A stretch of DNA of 64,000 nucleotides, from NCBI GenBank assembly GCA_037349105.1, contig JAYJMM010000118.1, positions 2,041,001-2,105,000 of the forward strand. Direction: 5' to 3'. This stretch comes from Limnomonas spitsbergensis. Lineage: Eukaryota; Chlorophyta; Chlorophyceae; Chlamydomonadales. Below, piece after piece: positions 11,892 to 23,100 of the stretch; within the stretch, counting starts at the first letter, position 1, and each line of letters begins with the position of its first letter. The translations under genes were made by a program, and so were the position numbers. The notes beneath the pieces are model-generated. The model was given only the letters and a program-made list of their open reading frames with translations, searched no databases and was not told the DNA's origin.

Positions 11892-12616
11892 TCAGGCTGA
11901 CATCACCTCACGTCCATAAACGCTATCTACCAGAGGCTGTAAGGTCGCCGAAACCGGACGATGATTCGAAACATCCGATCGGGTGGGTAGCTCCCCACTT
12001 ATGTCCACCTGCCGCCACATGGTATATTGCACCGCGATGTGGTCAACGTGGGACCAGCCAGTAGCCGCAAGGAAAGACGCGTCCCCTTGGTCACCCTTGC
12101 GGCCCGTGAGCAGCAACATCCAGGAGGCCACCGCTGCGTCGAGCAGCGTCCGCGCCTGCGGCGTCAGTATTCTGGGCGGCTCACCGGGGAGCGCCCGGTG
12201 CGCGTGTATCTCAGGTGCAAGTTGGATTGCCCATGCGTGGTCAGCACCGCCGTCCGGGAGCTCGCTGCCATGCTACACGTCCGCATTGAAGTCCCCCGCC
12301 CAAATGCAAGAGTCTTGCTTGCTGAGCTGCTCGTGCTGCAACTCCTCTAGACGCTTCTCATACTCCCCGCCTCCCTGGCATCATGATTCTGCCCTATTGG
12401 GGGCAAGCAAATACATGTCAGGAAATTAGGCTGAGAGCTGTTAAAAAGTCTTCCGCTGCATATTAGCCAGACCAGGCCCCCTTGGCTGGAGGTGCTGTTC
12501 AGGCCGCAGAGTCCCAAAACGTTGCTGGTTACCAAAAAGGCCACACCCTGTACCTTTCCTGACCGCTGTTGGGCCCAGAACAGAGTGTGTCTAGGTGCCA
12601 GCAGCTGCTGCATCAT
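11892..12616 (-). pseudogene. LINE APE-type endonuclease remnant
   Basis: Minus-strand blocks recognisable as the endonuclease: GVAFLVTSNVLG and LTCICLPPIGQNHDAREAG (12616-12347), then after an apparent one-base deletion EYEKRLEELQHEQL and the catalytic-type motif WAGDFNADV (12276-12302), followed by an in-frame TAG at 12273-12275. The C-terminal block 12131-11892 carries WSHVDHIAVQYTMWRQV and SNHRPV. In active enzymes the last motif is normally S-D-H, so the catalytic Asp is Asn here. The copy is therefore inactive on three grounds: frameshift, stop and lost Asp. Confidence 0.75.
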
Positions 12617-12779
12617 CGCAGGTGGGGACGGGGGCGGGAGGTAAGCGGGGGCGGGGCCTCCTGTCCGACAGGCAGCTGACAGATGTCGAGCGCCCGCTTT
12701 CAGCGGAAACTATTCTTGTGCAGGTTTCGAGACGGACTGCCGCTGATGGCCTCCACTCAAGCCATGCGGGTCTATAACA

Positions 12780-13010
12780 GGGCCATGTGTGCAGCCATGC
12801 GTGGCAGGAGTTGCTACTGTCCCTTGCGCTGCCGCTGCTGCTCCGCTTGCTGTTGCTGTTGCCTCTATTGCTGCTCCTACTGAGGCTGCTGTGCTGCCGT
12901 GGCTGCTGTGCTGCCGTGGCTGCTGCTGCTGCTGTGGCTGCTGTGGCTGCTCATGCTGCCACGCTTGCTGTTTCTGCAACAGATTCTGCTCATGCTGCTG
13001 CGGCTTTCGG
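12780..13010. repeat. CTG/CAG-rich low-complexity stretch
   Basis: GCTGCTGTGGCTGCTGTGCTG-type triplets. On the minus strand this encodes a Gln-rich segment (QPQQPQQQQQPRQHSS) just upstream of the LINE endonuclease, so it could be a decayed first ORF of that element. It may equally be an unrelated microsatellite. Confidence 0.55.
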
Positions 13011-13059
13011 TACTACCCCCCTGGTACAACTGCAGAAGCAGAAGGTAGAAAAGCAGTAT

Positions 13060-14397
13060 AGAAACATGTTACATGGAAAGGGCGGCTGATACAGCCGGCA
13101 GCCAGCCAGGGAGCAGGTCATATTATCTGACAATGCCCCCTGTGCAGTGATATATATAATATATGTATACGGCACCATGTCCGGGAGGTCGGTAGAGAAG
13201 TGGCATTGATATGGGTGGCATGGCGTCGAGCATCTTGGCATACTTTGCACAGGCTTTACGCTACAGGTGTTGTCCCGCAATTTGCGCCGCAATTTTCGCG
13301 ATCGAGATCGGCGAGAGCGAGCGAGCGAGTATCCATCCGCTGCTTTGCCCCCAATGTTATCCGGCATTTTATACGTCGCTACTCTCCCGAATCTATCAAC
13401 TCAATACTCCCAATTTATAAGAACCGCACCAACAAGGGGGGTCAGCTCAAAACAATACTGACTTGCAAACCGAAAGTCACCGGGACCGCCGGTGCATATT
13501 TGAATTTTGAAACAGGAGCCTGTTCCGTCCCCCGTTGGTCATCACAGAAAAATGCCAGGCGAGACCGGTGAGAATGAGTTCCTGCTAGCTCTACATATTG
13601 GGGCCGGCTCCTGAACACCCGGGCACCCACCCAAACATGCCTCAGTTTACATTTTTTATTCATGAAGCAATCCTGCCAGCGTTTATGTCTAGTGCCCCTG
13701 TCCATGCATTGGTGCAGCCCCGTGGCTTCCTCGATACGCCTTCACCCTTGGGCTACTCCTCCTTTGTTCCTTCATCGCTTGCGATGCTGCCAGGAGAGAT
13801 GCAGGCGGTAGCAGGTGAGTTTGGTCCCAGCTACTGCACACAGGCAGTTAGTCCGCCCTCTCATCCAATGAAGGAATGGATTATCCTTTCTTCCCTGGTG
13901 CTATCAAACACGGAGTATAGCCTAATGCTGTCTTAAAGCTCTCACCAGAAGTGAGCAGTCTAGACATGTGAATTGTGACCAGGCTTGCACAACTGGCTTT
14001 GGGGCCTACTGGTATATTTGAGGTTTGCTGTGTCAAAAATATTATTTAACTGTACGGTAGCAAGCATGCATACATCGACAGTGCATCAGTAGTGATTGGT
14101 CGGGTACGGTATCTTAAAGCTATGGCTGGTTAGGATAGTAGCAGATATATATGCATCATATGCGGAATAATCAATGTGACTGAATGCATGAGCGCATTTC
14201 CAGCACACAGCCTTCTAGTAGTTCAGAACTTCAGGCAGGCCATCAACTTGCTGATTTCTGGCTTTCTCAATTTAATTTGGATGATTGGTAATAATCTCTA
14301 CATCAGCTTGTCCTTGCACACTCACCTGCCCCTCCTGTCATAGTCTTTAAATTGAGTGACAATGACTCTGAAAACGGATTCACGGCTCGATGTGCAG
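13060..14397. other. Intergenic or 5' intron region, nothing recognised
   Basis: No exon supported. An AT dinucleotide run lies near 13148-13165. Upstream exons of the related-exon gene that begins at 14398 may lie here, but none could be phased. Confidence 0.35.
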
Positions 14398-14683
14398 CTT
14401 CGAAGAGAAAATTCAGGGTCTGAGGGACGCCGCTGTGGGCCAGGCTGCACAAGCCAGCGACGGGCTCCTGACAGCCCTCAACTCTGCCGATGACATGGAC
14501 CTCACTGAGCTCAACATCCCAAAGCGCTCCCTGGCACAGGCAGCCGCATTAGGTGCTCATGGCACCTATGGATTCAGAGGCGCTGCTCCCTCCTTCCCAG
14601 CCTCCTACCCCTCTATATTTGCTGCAACCCCTGCCTACCCCTACTGGCGTGTTGTAGATGAGGAACATTGGCCGGGGGCCTAA
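14398..14683 (+). CDS. Terminal exon related to the exon at 16963 (duplicate copy 1)
   Basis: An acceptor (GATGTGCAG) precedes an open exon beginning FEEKIQGLRDAAVGQAAQAS and containing LTELNIPKRSLAQAA, GTYGF and a TAA stop at 14681-14683. It aligns with the start of the exon at 16963 in the same phase: F-[EK]-x-[KN]-IQ-x-LR, A..QA, GLL/RLL, DL[TS]E[LV].IP[KR], and a Gly/Tyr stretch. Here the exon ends soon after the Gly/Tyr part instead of entering a Pro/Ser domain. The first coding exon was not found, so the entry is partial. It could be the 3' end of a short paralogue or a decayed duplicate. Function unknown. Confidence 0.5.
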
Positions 14684-15026
14684 AAATCTATGTTTACATT
14701 GGGGTGTGAGGGAAAATCAGTATTGCTAACTGGTCTTTCTAGCTATCATTGAGCTGATAAGGATTGATGAATCATAACCGGAAAATCAGGAAAACCAACT
14801 ACCGGAACCTTAGACGGCACCATACAGTCTCCTTTTTTATATTTGCGGCATTTTGCTGTGGCTGCTATTAATTCGTCTATGCATTCTCATAAATTTCTGA
14901 TCTATCAGGCGATATTCTAAAAAACATATGGATTTTGACCACCCGGTTTGTAAGAGCTGGCATGTGAATGGTAGGTACTGCATGGAGGATGGCCGCCGCT
15001 CAAGAAAAGCTACGTCATGTCAAATG
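14684..15026. other. Intergenic, nothing recognised
   Basis: AT-richer stretch after the stop of the preceding exon. No exon or repeat recognised. Confidence 0.4.
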
Positions 15027-15110
15027 TCAATGACATTTCTCCTCTGGGCCCTGCTTAAAAGTCTTGCTTCATGGGCGGCCAACTCTGTCTAGTTGGGAGA
15101 AAAGGAAACC
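15027..15110 (-). mobile_element. LINE 3'-tail copy
   Basis: Diverged copy of the LINE 3' terminus (GTCAATGACATT..CTCTGGGCCCTG), followed by the purine-rich stretch that accompanies this tail elsewhere. Minus orientation. Confidence 0.65.
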
Positions 15111-15309
15111 TGTGGCAAGAGGGAAGAAAGAAAGAAAAGAGACAAGGGAGATAGTACTTCCCTTCCCCCCAAAGGAGTGGCAGTTCGAACATTCCCAGCA
15201 CATCTAGAGTCGTGCGTAGGAAGTCATAAGCAAAGAAAGGGGAGACAGCAAAAGATGACCAAACAGGGAAACACTTGTTCCAGTTCCTGTTCCTGTGTCA
15301 GTTCTTGTT

Positions 15310-15660
15310 CGTTTCAGTGCCCTAGCGTGAAAGAGAGGCTGAAGGCGAAAGGTTGGGCCGGCCCCCCGAAGGGCGCCACTGACTTTCAACAGTCGTATTA
15401 GGGCAGGCATGGGTGGGAGGCTCTGGCTTTCGTGCAGGACGTGGTCGACTTTGTTGAGGGCTAGTCTGCTGTCTTTTTTCTTGCCTCTTTAGGGACGGGC
15501 TTTTCCCTTTTTGTCGCTCTCTTGCTTTCAGAGGCAGGGATCCTTCGGTCTGCCTTCTGCGTTTTCTAGCGTTTGTATTTTTCTTTGCCCTTTGTGCTCC
15601 TCTGTCTTTTCTCTAGCCTATAATTCCTTTCCTTTTCCCTCCCGACCAGACATAACGTCA
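15310..15660 (+). mobile_element. 5'-truncated LINE fragment
   Basis: The plus strand reads FQCPSVKERLKAKGWAGPPK and then GWEALAFV, matching the C-terminal part of the LINE at 9154-9741 (FQCPSVREQLQEQGWAGPLN). It has a TAG between the two blocks and an associated pyrimidine-rich 3' part. It lies in the opposite orientation to the tail copy at 15027-15110, only 200 bases away. Confidence 0.7.
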
Positions 15661-15870
15661 GAGAGCCCGCAGGCAGGGTTCAAGGCATAATTCAGTTGCA
15701 GGGCACACACGTCACTCGGGGGCTGCGCCAACGGCACAGCTTTTACATATAATAATGGCCGTCCACCGAGTCACGCCGCCCACCGACCCACGCATTGAGT
15801 GGTGGTGGTCAGGGCCTCTAGCGAAGCACGCCTGAATAGCTTTTCTTGGGTGCATCAATTTGCATAGTAT

Positions 15871-16040
15871 CGATCCATCCGCATCGCTTTATCCGCCTCA
15901 GGCTAACTTGTGGCGCAGCGGCATAGTCGGCGAATGTGCCGTACGGCCTTTGGATCGATCCATCCGCATCGCTTTTTCCGCCTCGGGCTAACTTGTGGCG
16001 CAGCGGCATAATCGGCGAACCTGCCGTACGACCTTTGCAG
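15871..16040. repeat. Tandem duplication, 85-base unit
   Basis: Two adjacent copies (15871-15955 and 15956-16040), each starting CGATCCATCCGCATCGCTTT and ending near CCGTACG.CCTTTG, with only a few mismatches. Not coding as far as I can see. Confidence 0.85.
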
Positions 16041-16962
16041 ATTAGTCAATTAAAGCCGTGGTTTCGGCAGCAAAACATCAGACCATCCTCACTTGCACCC
16101 GAATGAAGGAGCTAGCTGTGTTACAGCACATCATAAGTACTTGAAATCAGCACTGAAGCATTTATCTGCAAGCCGCAGCAATGAGAGGTAACGGATGCAC
16201 AGAGTTACTGCTGCTGCCACGGTAGTGTCGGCGTCACGGGTTAATCGGCCCGTCCGAGAGACCGCAGTCTGGCTTGGATTCTCGTTTTTCAGACTTCAAA
16301 TGACGGACCGTGTCCCTCCATTTAATTTGCTGTGTCTTAGGGTTATCCTTTCGTCTGCGGGATGCCTCATCATCCACGGGGCTACTCCTCATTCTCCTCA
16401 TCGTCGGCACCTTCTGCAACATCGACTGCAACGCAGTTACGGCTCGAACCTATCATCACAACAAGAAAGGGTAGGTTCCCAACCAAACACAAACGTTATA
16501 AGATGAGTATGTGACTTCGACACCTTGAAACTCATATAATTTGTTCAGGGTTCAATAATTCAGTTGCAAGCCTGGCTTTATCTAGCTAGAGAAGTAAGGG
16601 CAGTAGGCCCACTGACCCATCCCATCTGGCTACCGGTATGCTCATTTCAGTGTGCACCACACCGGCGTGGTTACCTTTAGCAGGCTTCTGGCTACTGGGT
16701 GGTCACTCAATCATGGGCCATTTAGGATATAACCTTTTAGAGGCCTGCAACCGTTGGCTTTAACAGCAGGGTAGAAGTACTGCGCTACTAGTCCGCTGTG
16801 ACACTAGGGCCCAAGGCCCACGGCCATGATGTGGCTAAACTGGCACCTGATGACTGAACACACCATCAACTAAATAAACACCGAGGCCCCAGCATGGATT
16901 GCATGCTATCGACACATATGCTGTCTGGATTTCTGCTGATTGCTCTGCGTCCATGTGCGCAG
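16041..16962. other. Upstream region or intron, nothing recognised
   Basis: No exon could be phased into the acceptor at 16961-16962. A further 5' exon of the Pro/Ser-rich gene must exist, because that exon starts within a codon. Confidence 0.35.
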
Positions 16963-18238
16963 CTTCAAGGACAATATACAACGTCTGAGGGTGGCTGCAG
17001 CCAACCAGGCAGTAGCTGCCCGCGGTAGGCTGTTGGCAGCTCATCTGGATGATATCAGTGACTTTGACCTATCGGAGGTCAGGATCCCAAGAATCTCCCG
17101 GAATGCTCCGAGCGATTACGGTGCTTATGGCGCTTCCGGCGCTTATGGCTCCTATGGGTCTTACGACTTTCGAGCGGCTGACCTGGATCTTGCACCCACA
17201 TCAGTTTCAGACCCCTCTTTCCCCCCGCCACCTTCTCCCTCCCCTCCTCCACCCCCTTCCCCCTTTCCACCACCTCCCTCTCCTTCCCCTCCACCCCCTT
17301 CCCCTGCCCCTCCTCCCCCTTACCCCTCCCCTCTCCCCCCGTCCCCTCTCCCCCCGTCCCCCTCTCCTCAACACCCCTTCCCCTCTTCTACATCCTCGGT
17401 TCTCACAACCGAGCCCTCACTCGCCCCTTCCCCCTCCCCCTCTCCCCCTTCCCCCTACCCTCCTCCCTCATACCCCTCCCCTCCTCCCCCTTACCCCTCC
17501 CCTACATCGTTGGTTCTCACACCCGAACCCTCATTCGCCTCTCCCCCCTCCCCTCCCTACCCTCCCACCCCCCCTGCACCGGAACCCGACTCTAGTACCT
17601 CCACCTCAGACCGTTCCATCGACATGTGTCCGCCAGATCTTCCGCCGGATCTGCGCCCCCCTATCACATACACAGTCCTGGCTCCACCGAGCCCGAGTGG
17701 CAGCTACACCTACACTGCCAGTGCCCTGGGACCTACCTACCTTTTTTCTCCAGTTGGCGGACACTGCCAAGCGGTAGGTAGGGGCAACCACTTGATGCCT
17801 GGCTACCCCTTAAGGCCCTGAGCCTCTGAGACATAACCTGGCGGAAAATAATCCCAGGGTCTGTCGGTTGCTGTTGATGTTCAAGGTATGGAATTGCTGA
17901 ATCAGATTGATTGAATACCACTCCAAAGCAATCCACGTCATGAAGTTGTATGCTCACATATCGATTTATGTCTCGCTCTGTTGCCTTGGACCTAGGGTGG
18001 TCTATCCTTGTCCTGAATGTGACTGTTCGCATGTGACTTGTGGACAAATCCAGTGTGCCTAGTAGTGCCCAGGGCCATGAAATCTTGAAGTCCACCCTTG
18101 CTGCAATACCGTGAGCAGGGCATGATCTTTAAGGTCACCATATCGGAGGCCCCATCTGGCTACACGCCGACTGAAATTACCATCCCCAATTGGACGTTTG
18201 GATCCTATCCCAACCTTGCTGTCAATATTGGAGACAAG
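16963..18238 (+). CDS. Proline/serine-rich (HRGP-type) protein, partial, two exons seen
   Basis: Exon 16963-17773 begins with one base completing a split codon, then FKDNIQRLRVAAANQAVAAR and VRIPRISRN, a Gly/Ala/Ser/Tyr stretch (YGAYGASGAYGSYGSYDF), and about 125 residues of PPPSPSPPPP, PPYPSP and similar blocks. It ends at a donor (GCG|GTAGGT). The next phase-0 exon, 18119-18238, encodes IFKVTISEAPSGYTPTEITI and NLAVNIGDK and ends in GTGAGA, so the gene continues, but no later exon was found. (SP)n and PPSP arrays are the arabinosylated hydroxyproline-rich type of chlorophyte wall and matrix proteins such as pherophorins. I do not see the Cys-rich pherophorin domain, so that family is not claimed. 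The first exon or exons are missing. The same N-terminal block occurs at 14398. Confidence 0.6.
17215..17590 (+). repeat. CCCCCT/TCCCCC coding repeat (PPSP arrays)
   Basis: Pyrimidine-only stretches coding for PPPSPSPPPPPSPFPPPPSP-like blocks. Two copies of an SLVLTPEPSFA/SVLTTEPSLA spacer show block duplication within the array. Confidence 0.8.
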
Positions 18239-19326
18239 GTGAGAGGCCTGAAGATAGTGCTCACTGACTGTTCCGCCATGCCTTCCTCTTCATATTGAAT
18301 TTCGTGCGCATCATGCCACTTTTAGCAGGCCTCCGGGCAGACATCACTGGGCCACTTGGGGGGCAAATCATTGATCAGCCTAAGGCTGGTGGCCCAAGCA
18401 GCACTTCAGCAGAGCTTGCTGCACCAGGCCTCGTAGGCCGTCTTTCGTGATGTACGGTACTGGTAGCTGAATCGTAGGAGGAGCATCCTGAAATGAAAAA
18501 ACCTTACCTGTACCCAGCACTGTCTACCTGTAAGTGCTTTTGGCAGCATTGGCCTTCATCAGCCGGAAACGTTTGCACAACGCAGTGCCTACCCGCCAAC
18601 CAATATCTTGTGTAACTCCATTTACTCTCCAATTCTGTTGGCTGTTGCCACGTCCTAACTCATATCCAAATGTAATGTGTTGCTACATCTAATGTCCTAA
18701 TCTGTTGCAACATCTACCTTCCCATACCATATCTAGCTTCGTGATCTTTTGATACATACGGTGTGCACATCATGTTGAATGTAGCCTGTATTCTGTGGCT
18801 CTGTGCCATCATCCGGCAATGCTCCTCCAACCTCCTGCTCTGCTGCCTCTTGCTCATCAGATCGTGTTCGAGTGGTCTGTATTTCATGGTGTGGCTGAGC
18901 TTTGATGACCGAGCCGCATGGCCCTTTGCTAGCGCACTCCTGTTCTCTGCCTGCCCGCCTGCTGACAAAAGAGGCAAGAACTTGCTGGACATATTGTGGC
19001 TGAGCTTTGATGGCCCACTTACCATACATGGCAGCGTGTATGCATCCAAGCGCTTCGCTTACGCACTCCTTGCTGCCAGCTGCGCGCCAGTCTGGTGACC
19101 GAAGAGGCAATTGCTTGCTTGACGTGCTGGCTTAAATGCTGAGTGACCGATGGTCTGACTCTAGACAGGAATCGGTGATATGGCTCAGATTGGGGAAAGG
19201 ACTCAGCAAACAACAAAGAAATCAACACAATGTCATCACACGTGTAAGGACGACGATATGATAGCAATACTGTAATATGCATGCCTGCAAAATCATTGCC
19301 TGGTTACTTGCTTGGCCAGACGAATG
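18239..19326. other. Probable intron/intergenic, nothing recognised
   Basis: The preceding exon ends in a good donor at 18239, so some of this is intron. No downstream exon was identified. Confidence 0.35.
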
Positions 19327-19420
19327 CACGTCAATGACATTACACCTCTGCTGGGCCCCGCTCAAAAAGGTTCGGCCGCGTGGGCGCCCAACTGTCCCGT
19401 TGGGGGAAAAGAAATAGAAC
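19327..19420 (-). mobile_element. LINE 3'-tail copy
   Basis: GTCAATGACATTACACCTCT, then GGCCCCGCTCAAAAAGG and GGCCGCGTGGGCGCCCAACT, followed by the usual purine-rich run. Minus orientation and 5'-truncated. Confidence 0.8.
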
Positions 19421-20136
19421 TGAAGGAAAGAGGGGAAATGGAAAGGAGGAGAAGAACCCAAAGGAGAAAAAACCACCCCGCCCAAAAGGAAAAGGCAGCC
19501 CGAGGTATACCCGCCCCTCTCAAGCCTTCACCAAGAAAGCAAGAGAAACAAAAGAAAGGGGTGGAAACATCTATTCCCCAAGGAGGCAAAGAAAAGCAAC
19601 AAACTAGGCCACAACAATGCCTACCTCGTCCTCATCAATAGTCAGAGCCGAAGTCAGAAACAAATGCATGTGTGGCTGCGAACAGGTCGGCATGCCATCG
19701 AGGATACCCGGTATGCGACCTTACCGTACTTGCGGTTTTGCGGTAGTTAGCTAGGCTGTCTGGATCTATGGATAGGGGGGGGACAGACATCAGTCAAGCT
19801 AGGGCCATCAATGTGAATGCAAGCGTCGGTGGAACTGAAGGTTGGCAGGAGTATCCAAGGCAGGAATGCGGGGGTCAAAGACAGCGCGAGGCAAGAGGTG
19901 AGCTGTAAGCACCAGAGATATCCATGATTTGGGGGCATCCACCAAGGGAATAAAATGCAATGATGATACGAATCTTGAGAGACTCCTGTTTGTGATAGAT
20001 GTTGAGTGCTGCTATCTGGTTGACTGGTTGTCACACACTCAACACACTTCCGTACACTCCCTGCTCCGAAAGCAAAATCCCTGGATACTGGTTGTGACAA
20101 CAGTGCGTTCCTTACTTGCGCCTCGCCTGTAAGGCC
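19421..20136. other. Upstream region of the 2-oxoglutarate dehydrogenase gene
   Basis: About 700 bases before the start ATG. They include the purine-rich part of the LINE tail up to about 19610 and a short stretch with repeated TACCG/CGGTA motifs near 19710-19745. No promoter element can be named. Confidence 0.35.
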
Positions 20137-23100
20137 ATGCTTCCCCTCGTGTTAGGATCCACCAGGAGGGGCCTTCCTGGCATCCTTGGCAGCTGGTCCC
20201 GTTTGTTGCACACCTCGCCCATCGTCAACAAGCCGGCAGAACCAAAGCCTGTGGCTTTATCTAAACTCAAGGACTCTTTCAACGATGCTACTTCCGTAGC
20301 GTACTTGGAGGACCTTGAGAAAAGGTTTCAAGCTGACCCAAACAGCATCGACAGGACATGGGCAAGCTTCTTTACCAACCTTGGTGAGTAATTGATGCCA
20401 GTATAAAATCAATTGCGTGCTTATGTCATGGGGCTTTGAAGATGTTACGCAATCTTGCTGATGATGTTACCGCCCTCAGAGCGCGGCGTTCCTGGAGAGG
20501 CCATAGCCGAGGCATACGATGCTTTCGAGAAGGGTAAGACCGGCTCCCCGATGCAAGCGGCCGCGCTGTCGACGCAGACCATCCAAGAGAGCATGAAGCT
20601 GCTCATGATGGTCCGAGCGCACCAGGTGAGCCTCAGATGTGACTCACGCCGCATTTCAATCTCAACGTGACGACATGGGATCCTCGACATTACGCACTTT
20701 GTCCCGTGGGTAGCTCGACAGATCTCCGACCTGGATCCCTGACGTGGACTTCCCCCTGGGCAGGTCATGGGCCATTTTGCCGCTAACCTCGACCCCCTTG
20801 GACTGGACAAGCGCCCTGTCGTTGCAGAGCTCGATCCCTCCTTCTACGGCTTCAAGGAGACTGACCTCGACAGAGAGTAAGAGTGCGACGCCTCCCCTAG
20901 CACGCAATATGCCATGCGCATGCATGCATCCATGTGGGGCCTTGGGTCGCTTAATGCCGCATTGCCAAGATCTCTGCCAGGAATTTAATCTTCTTCTGGA
21001 TGCTCCTGCATAAGACAAGATAGTAATTCCTCCACTGCATCCCCCATGCCCTTCTATGCCCTTTCTTCAAAATAAAAGGCACACTACAACGTCTCTATGT
21101 CCACTTGTGGCGCCCTGCGATCCCTGCCATACACCTTGTCTCCCCTGTAGTCGCACATGCACAAAGACTCACACACGCCCATGCGATTGCAACTGCTGTT
21201 GGTAGCGCAGTATCTTCAGCAATCACATGATCTGAGGCCTCTACTGGTCTTTCATATGATGAAATGTGCATGGTTCGTGCGAACCATGCGCATCCCGGGT
21301 GCCCACACCTGCCCTGTCAATATCTTATCTTCAGCTGAAACCTTTTGCTGCACCCAGGTACTTCCTCGGGTCTTGGGCCCAGGCCGGTTTCTTGGCTGAG
21401 AACCGTCCCACCCGCACTCTGCGGGAGATCCTGGGGCGCCTGCGGGAGACTTACTGCGGCTCAATCGGCTATGAGGTGAGAGGTGGTGGAAATGGTGCAC
21501 ACGTAATTACGCCTGAAATTCACTGGAGCCCTGCGGCAACGGGTTTGGGAGGATGGATCGGAGGCAGGGAGTTCCTGCATGGCAGAGTAAACAGGGAGGA
21601 TGGCAGGGCTTGCCTTGTTGTGCCCCTCTGTCAACCAGCCATACACAAAATGTTTGGTTTCTGACTGAGTTCCCGAAAGCTGTGACAGTGTGGCCCTTGG
21701 TGATTGAATGTTGATGATTGGGACACAGCCTGTCGACCCCTTGGTAGGCGTTTGTGATCAATATGGAAAAACATGTCACTGCTGTTGACAATATGCCAAA
21801 TATTCTGATTGTACTGCCTTGCTTGCAGTACATGCACATCCCGGAGTCTGAGAAGTGTAACTGGATCAGGGAGAGGATTGAGACCATTGACCCGGTGAGT
21901 CCGGATTCCTTGCACTGCGTGGCCAATGTGGGGAGGGAGGGAAGGGACACTAATGCTCCTTTCACACTGACGTAGCTGCTGCTTACGATAGTTTGGATCT
22001 GGGCTAGTATATGAGAGCAATATTCCAGGTACCGGTAAAGTAATGCTGCATGGCAGACCTGCTCTCCTGTGCATGGGAGTGCATGCATGCGTAAAAACAC
22101 ACATACTGGTATGCATAGGGATCCCTTGGTATGCATAATTGCAAATGTTCATTTATATGCTCATGTATGTCGGCCGAGCATGAGCATGCATGTATGTTAC
22201 TACATGCAACAAAGTGTATGCATGCATCAACCTGCCTGTGTTTATATTGGTACTTTTGATAGGGTGACCCTTGACACCTTGTGCATGGTCATTACGGCTT
22301 TGGTAGATTCTGGAGCTGATGAAGGGCCTCCTGGGCTTGTTGTGGATGTGTGATTGGAGACCTAGAGGGTGCTATCCAGGAAGCTGGGGGAATATGAGCG
22401 GCTGGACAAGATTTAGGGGACATTTATTAAGAGCTTTCAGGTGGCATCCACCTGCGAGGGTTGAAGGCGCAGGCACTGATGAGGATGAATGACTTTCCCA
22501 AACCCGCCGACACATTTCAAATGAGGGGTTCGGAAATCCATTCAGTTATGAGGCCGCCCAGGCGTCACGCTCCGTTTGCCCTCTTTCTTGCCGCAGCCCA
22601 AGTACAGCCAGAAGGAGAAGCTCCAGATCCTGGACCGTGTAGCGTGGAGCGAGATGTTTGAGACCTTCCTTGCCAACAAGTACAGCTCCGCGAAGCGCTT
22701 TGGGCTGGAGGGCGGGGAGACGCTCATCCCGGGCATGAAGGTGCTCATCGACAAGGCAGCCGAGATGGGCGTGGAGAATGTGGTCATTGGCATGCCTCAC
22801 AGGGGTGAGAGGGTGGGAGGGGTGGGGAAGGAGGTGGTCAATCATCATCGCATTGCATGATCAACCTACGGCATGCTTCATTGGAGTGAGAGCATGGGTT
22901 GGAGGGTGGGGAAGGAGGGTGTAAGGCAGCATCTTATGGGCTCTGGAACCTGCCCCCCCTGGCCGTGGGCCGTGGTTTATATGAGCTGTAGGTGAAGCCA
23001 CCTGTAGGTGAAGCCAAGATAATTCGAGTTATGCTCAGGTTGGGTCAGCTGGGTCGCTCCCACTGCGGTATTACTCGTTTCAAACACCTGAATCTGCTCT

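Larger units (their letters stand above)
9000..12650 (-). mobile_element. Degenerate non-LTR retrotransposon (LINE) with endonuclease and reverse transcriptase
   Basis: Reading the minus strand from about 12650 down to 9179 gives, in order, an APE-type endonuclease, a linker, a reverse transcriptase, a C-terminal Cys/His region and a conserved 3' tail ending GTCATTGAC at 9179. A second copy of the tail sits at 9000-9070, so a 5'-truncated relative has landed next to it. Reading frames are broken by at least one frameshift and several stops (details in the component entries). Domain order fits the jockey/L1 groups of LINEs, but I cannot assign a clade. The same 3' tail recurs at least ten times elsewhere in the window. 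Confidence 0.85.

Noticed and set aside
17049..17777. 242-codon Pro/Leu-rich frame
   Set aside because: Shifted-frame shadow of the Pro/Ser exon; the 16963 frame has the correct acceptor, donor and related exon at 14398.
16963..18238. Pherophorin call for the Pro/Ser-rich gene
   Set aside because: The (SP)n/PPSP rod fits, but the Cys-rich globular pherophorin domains are not visible in the exons found.
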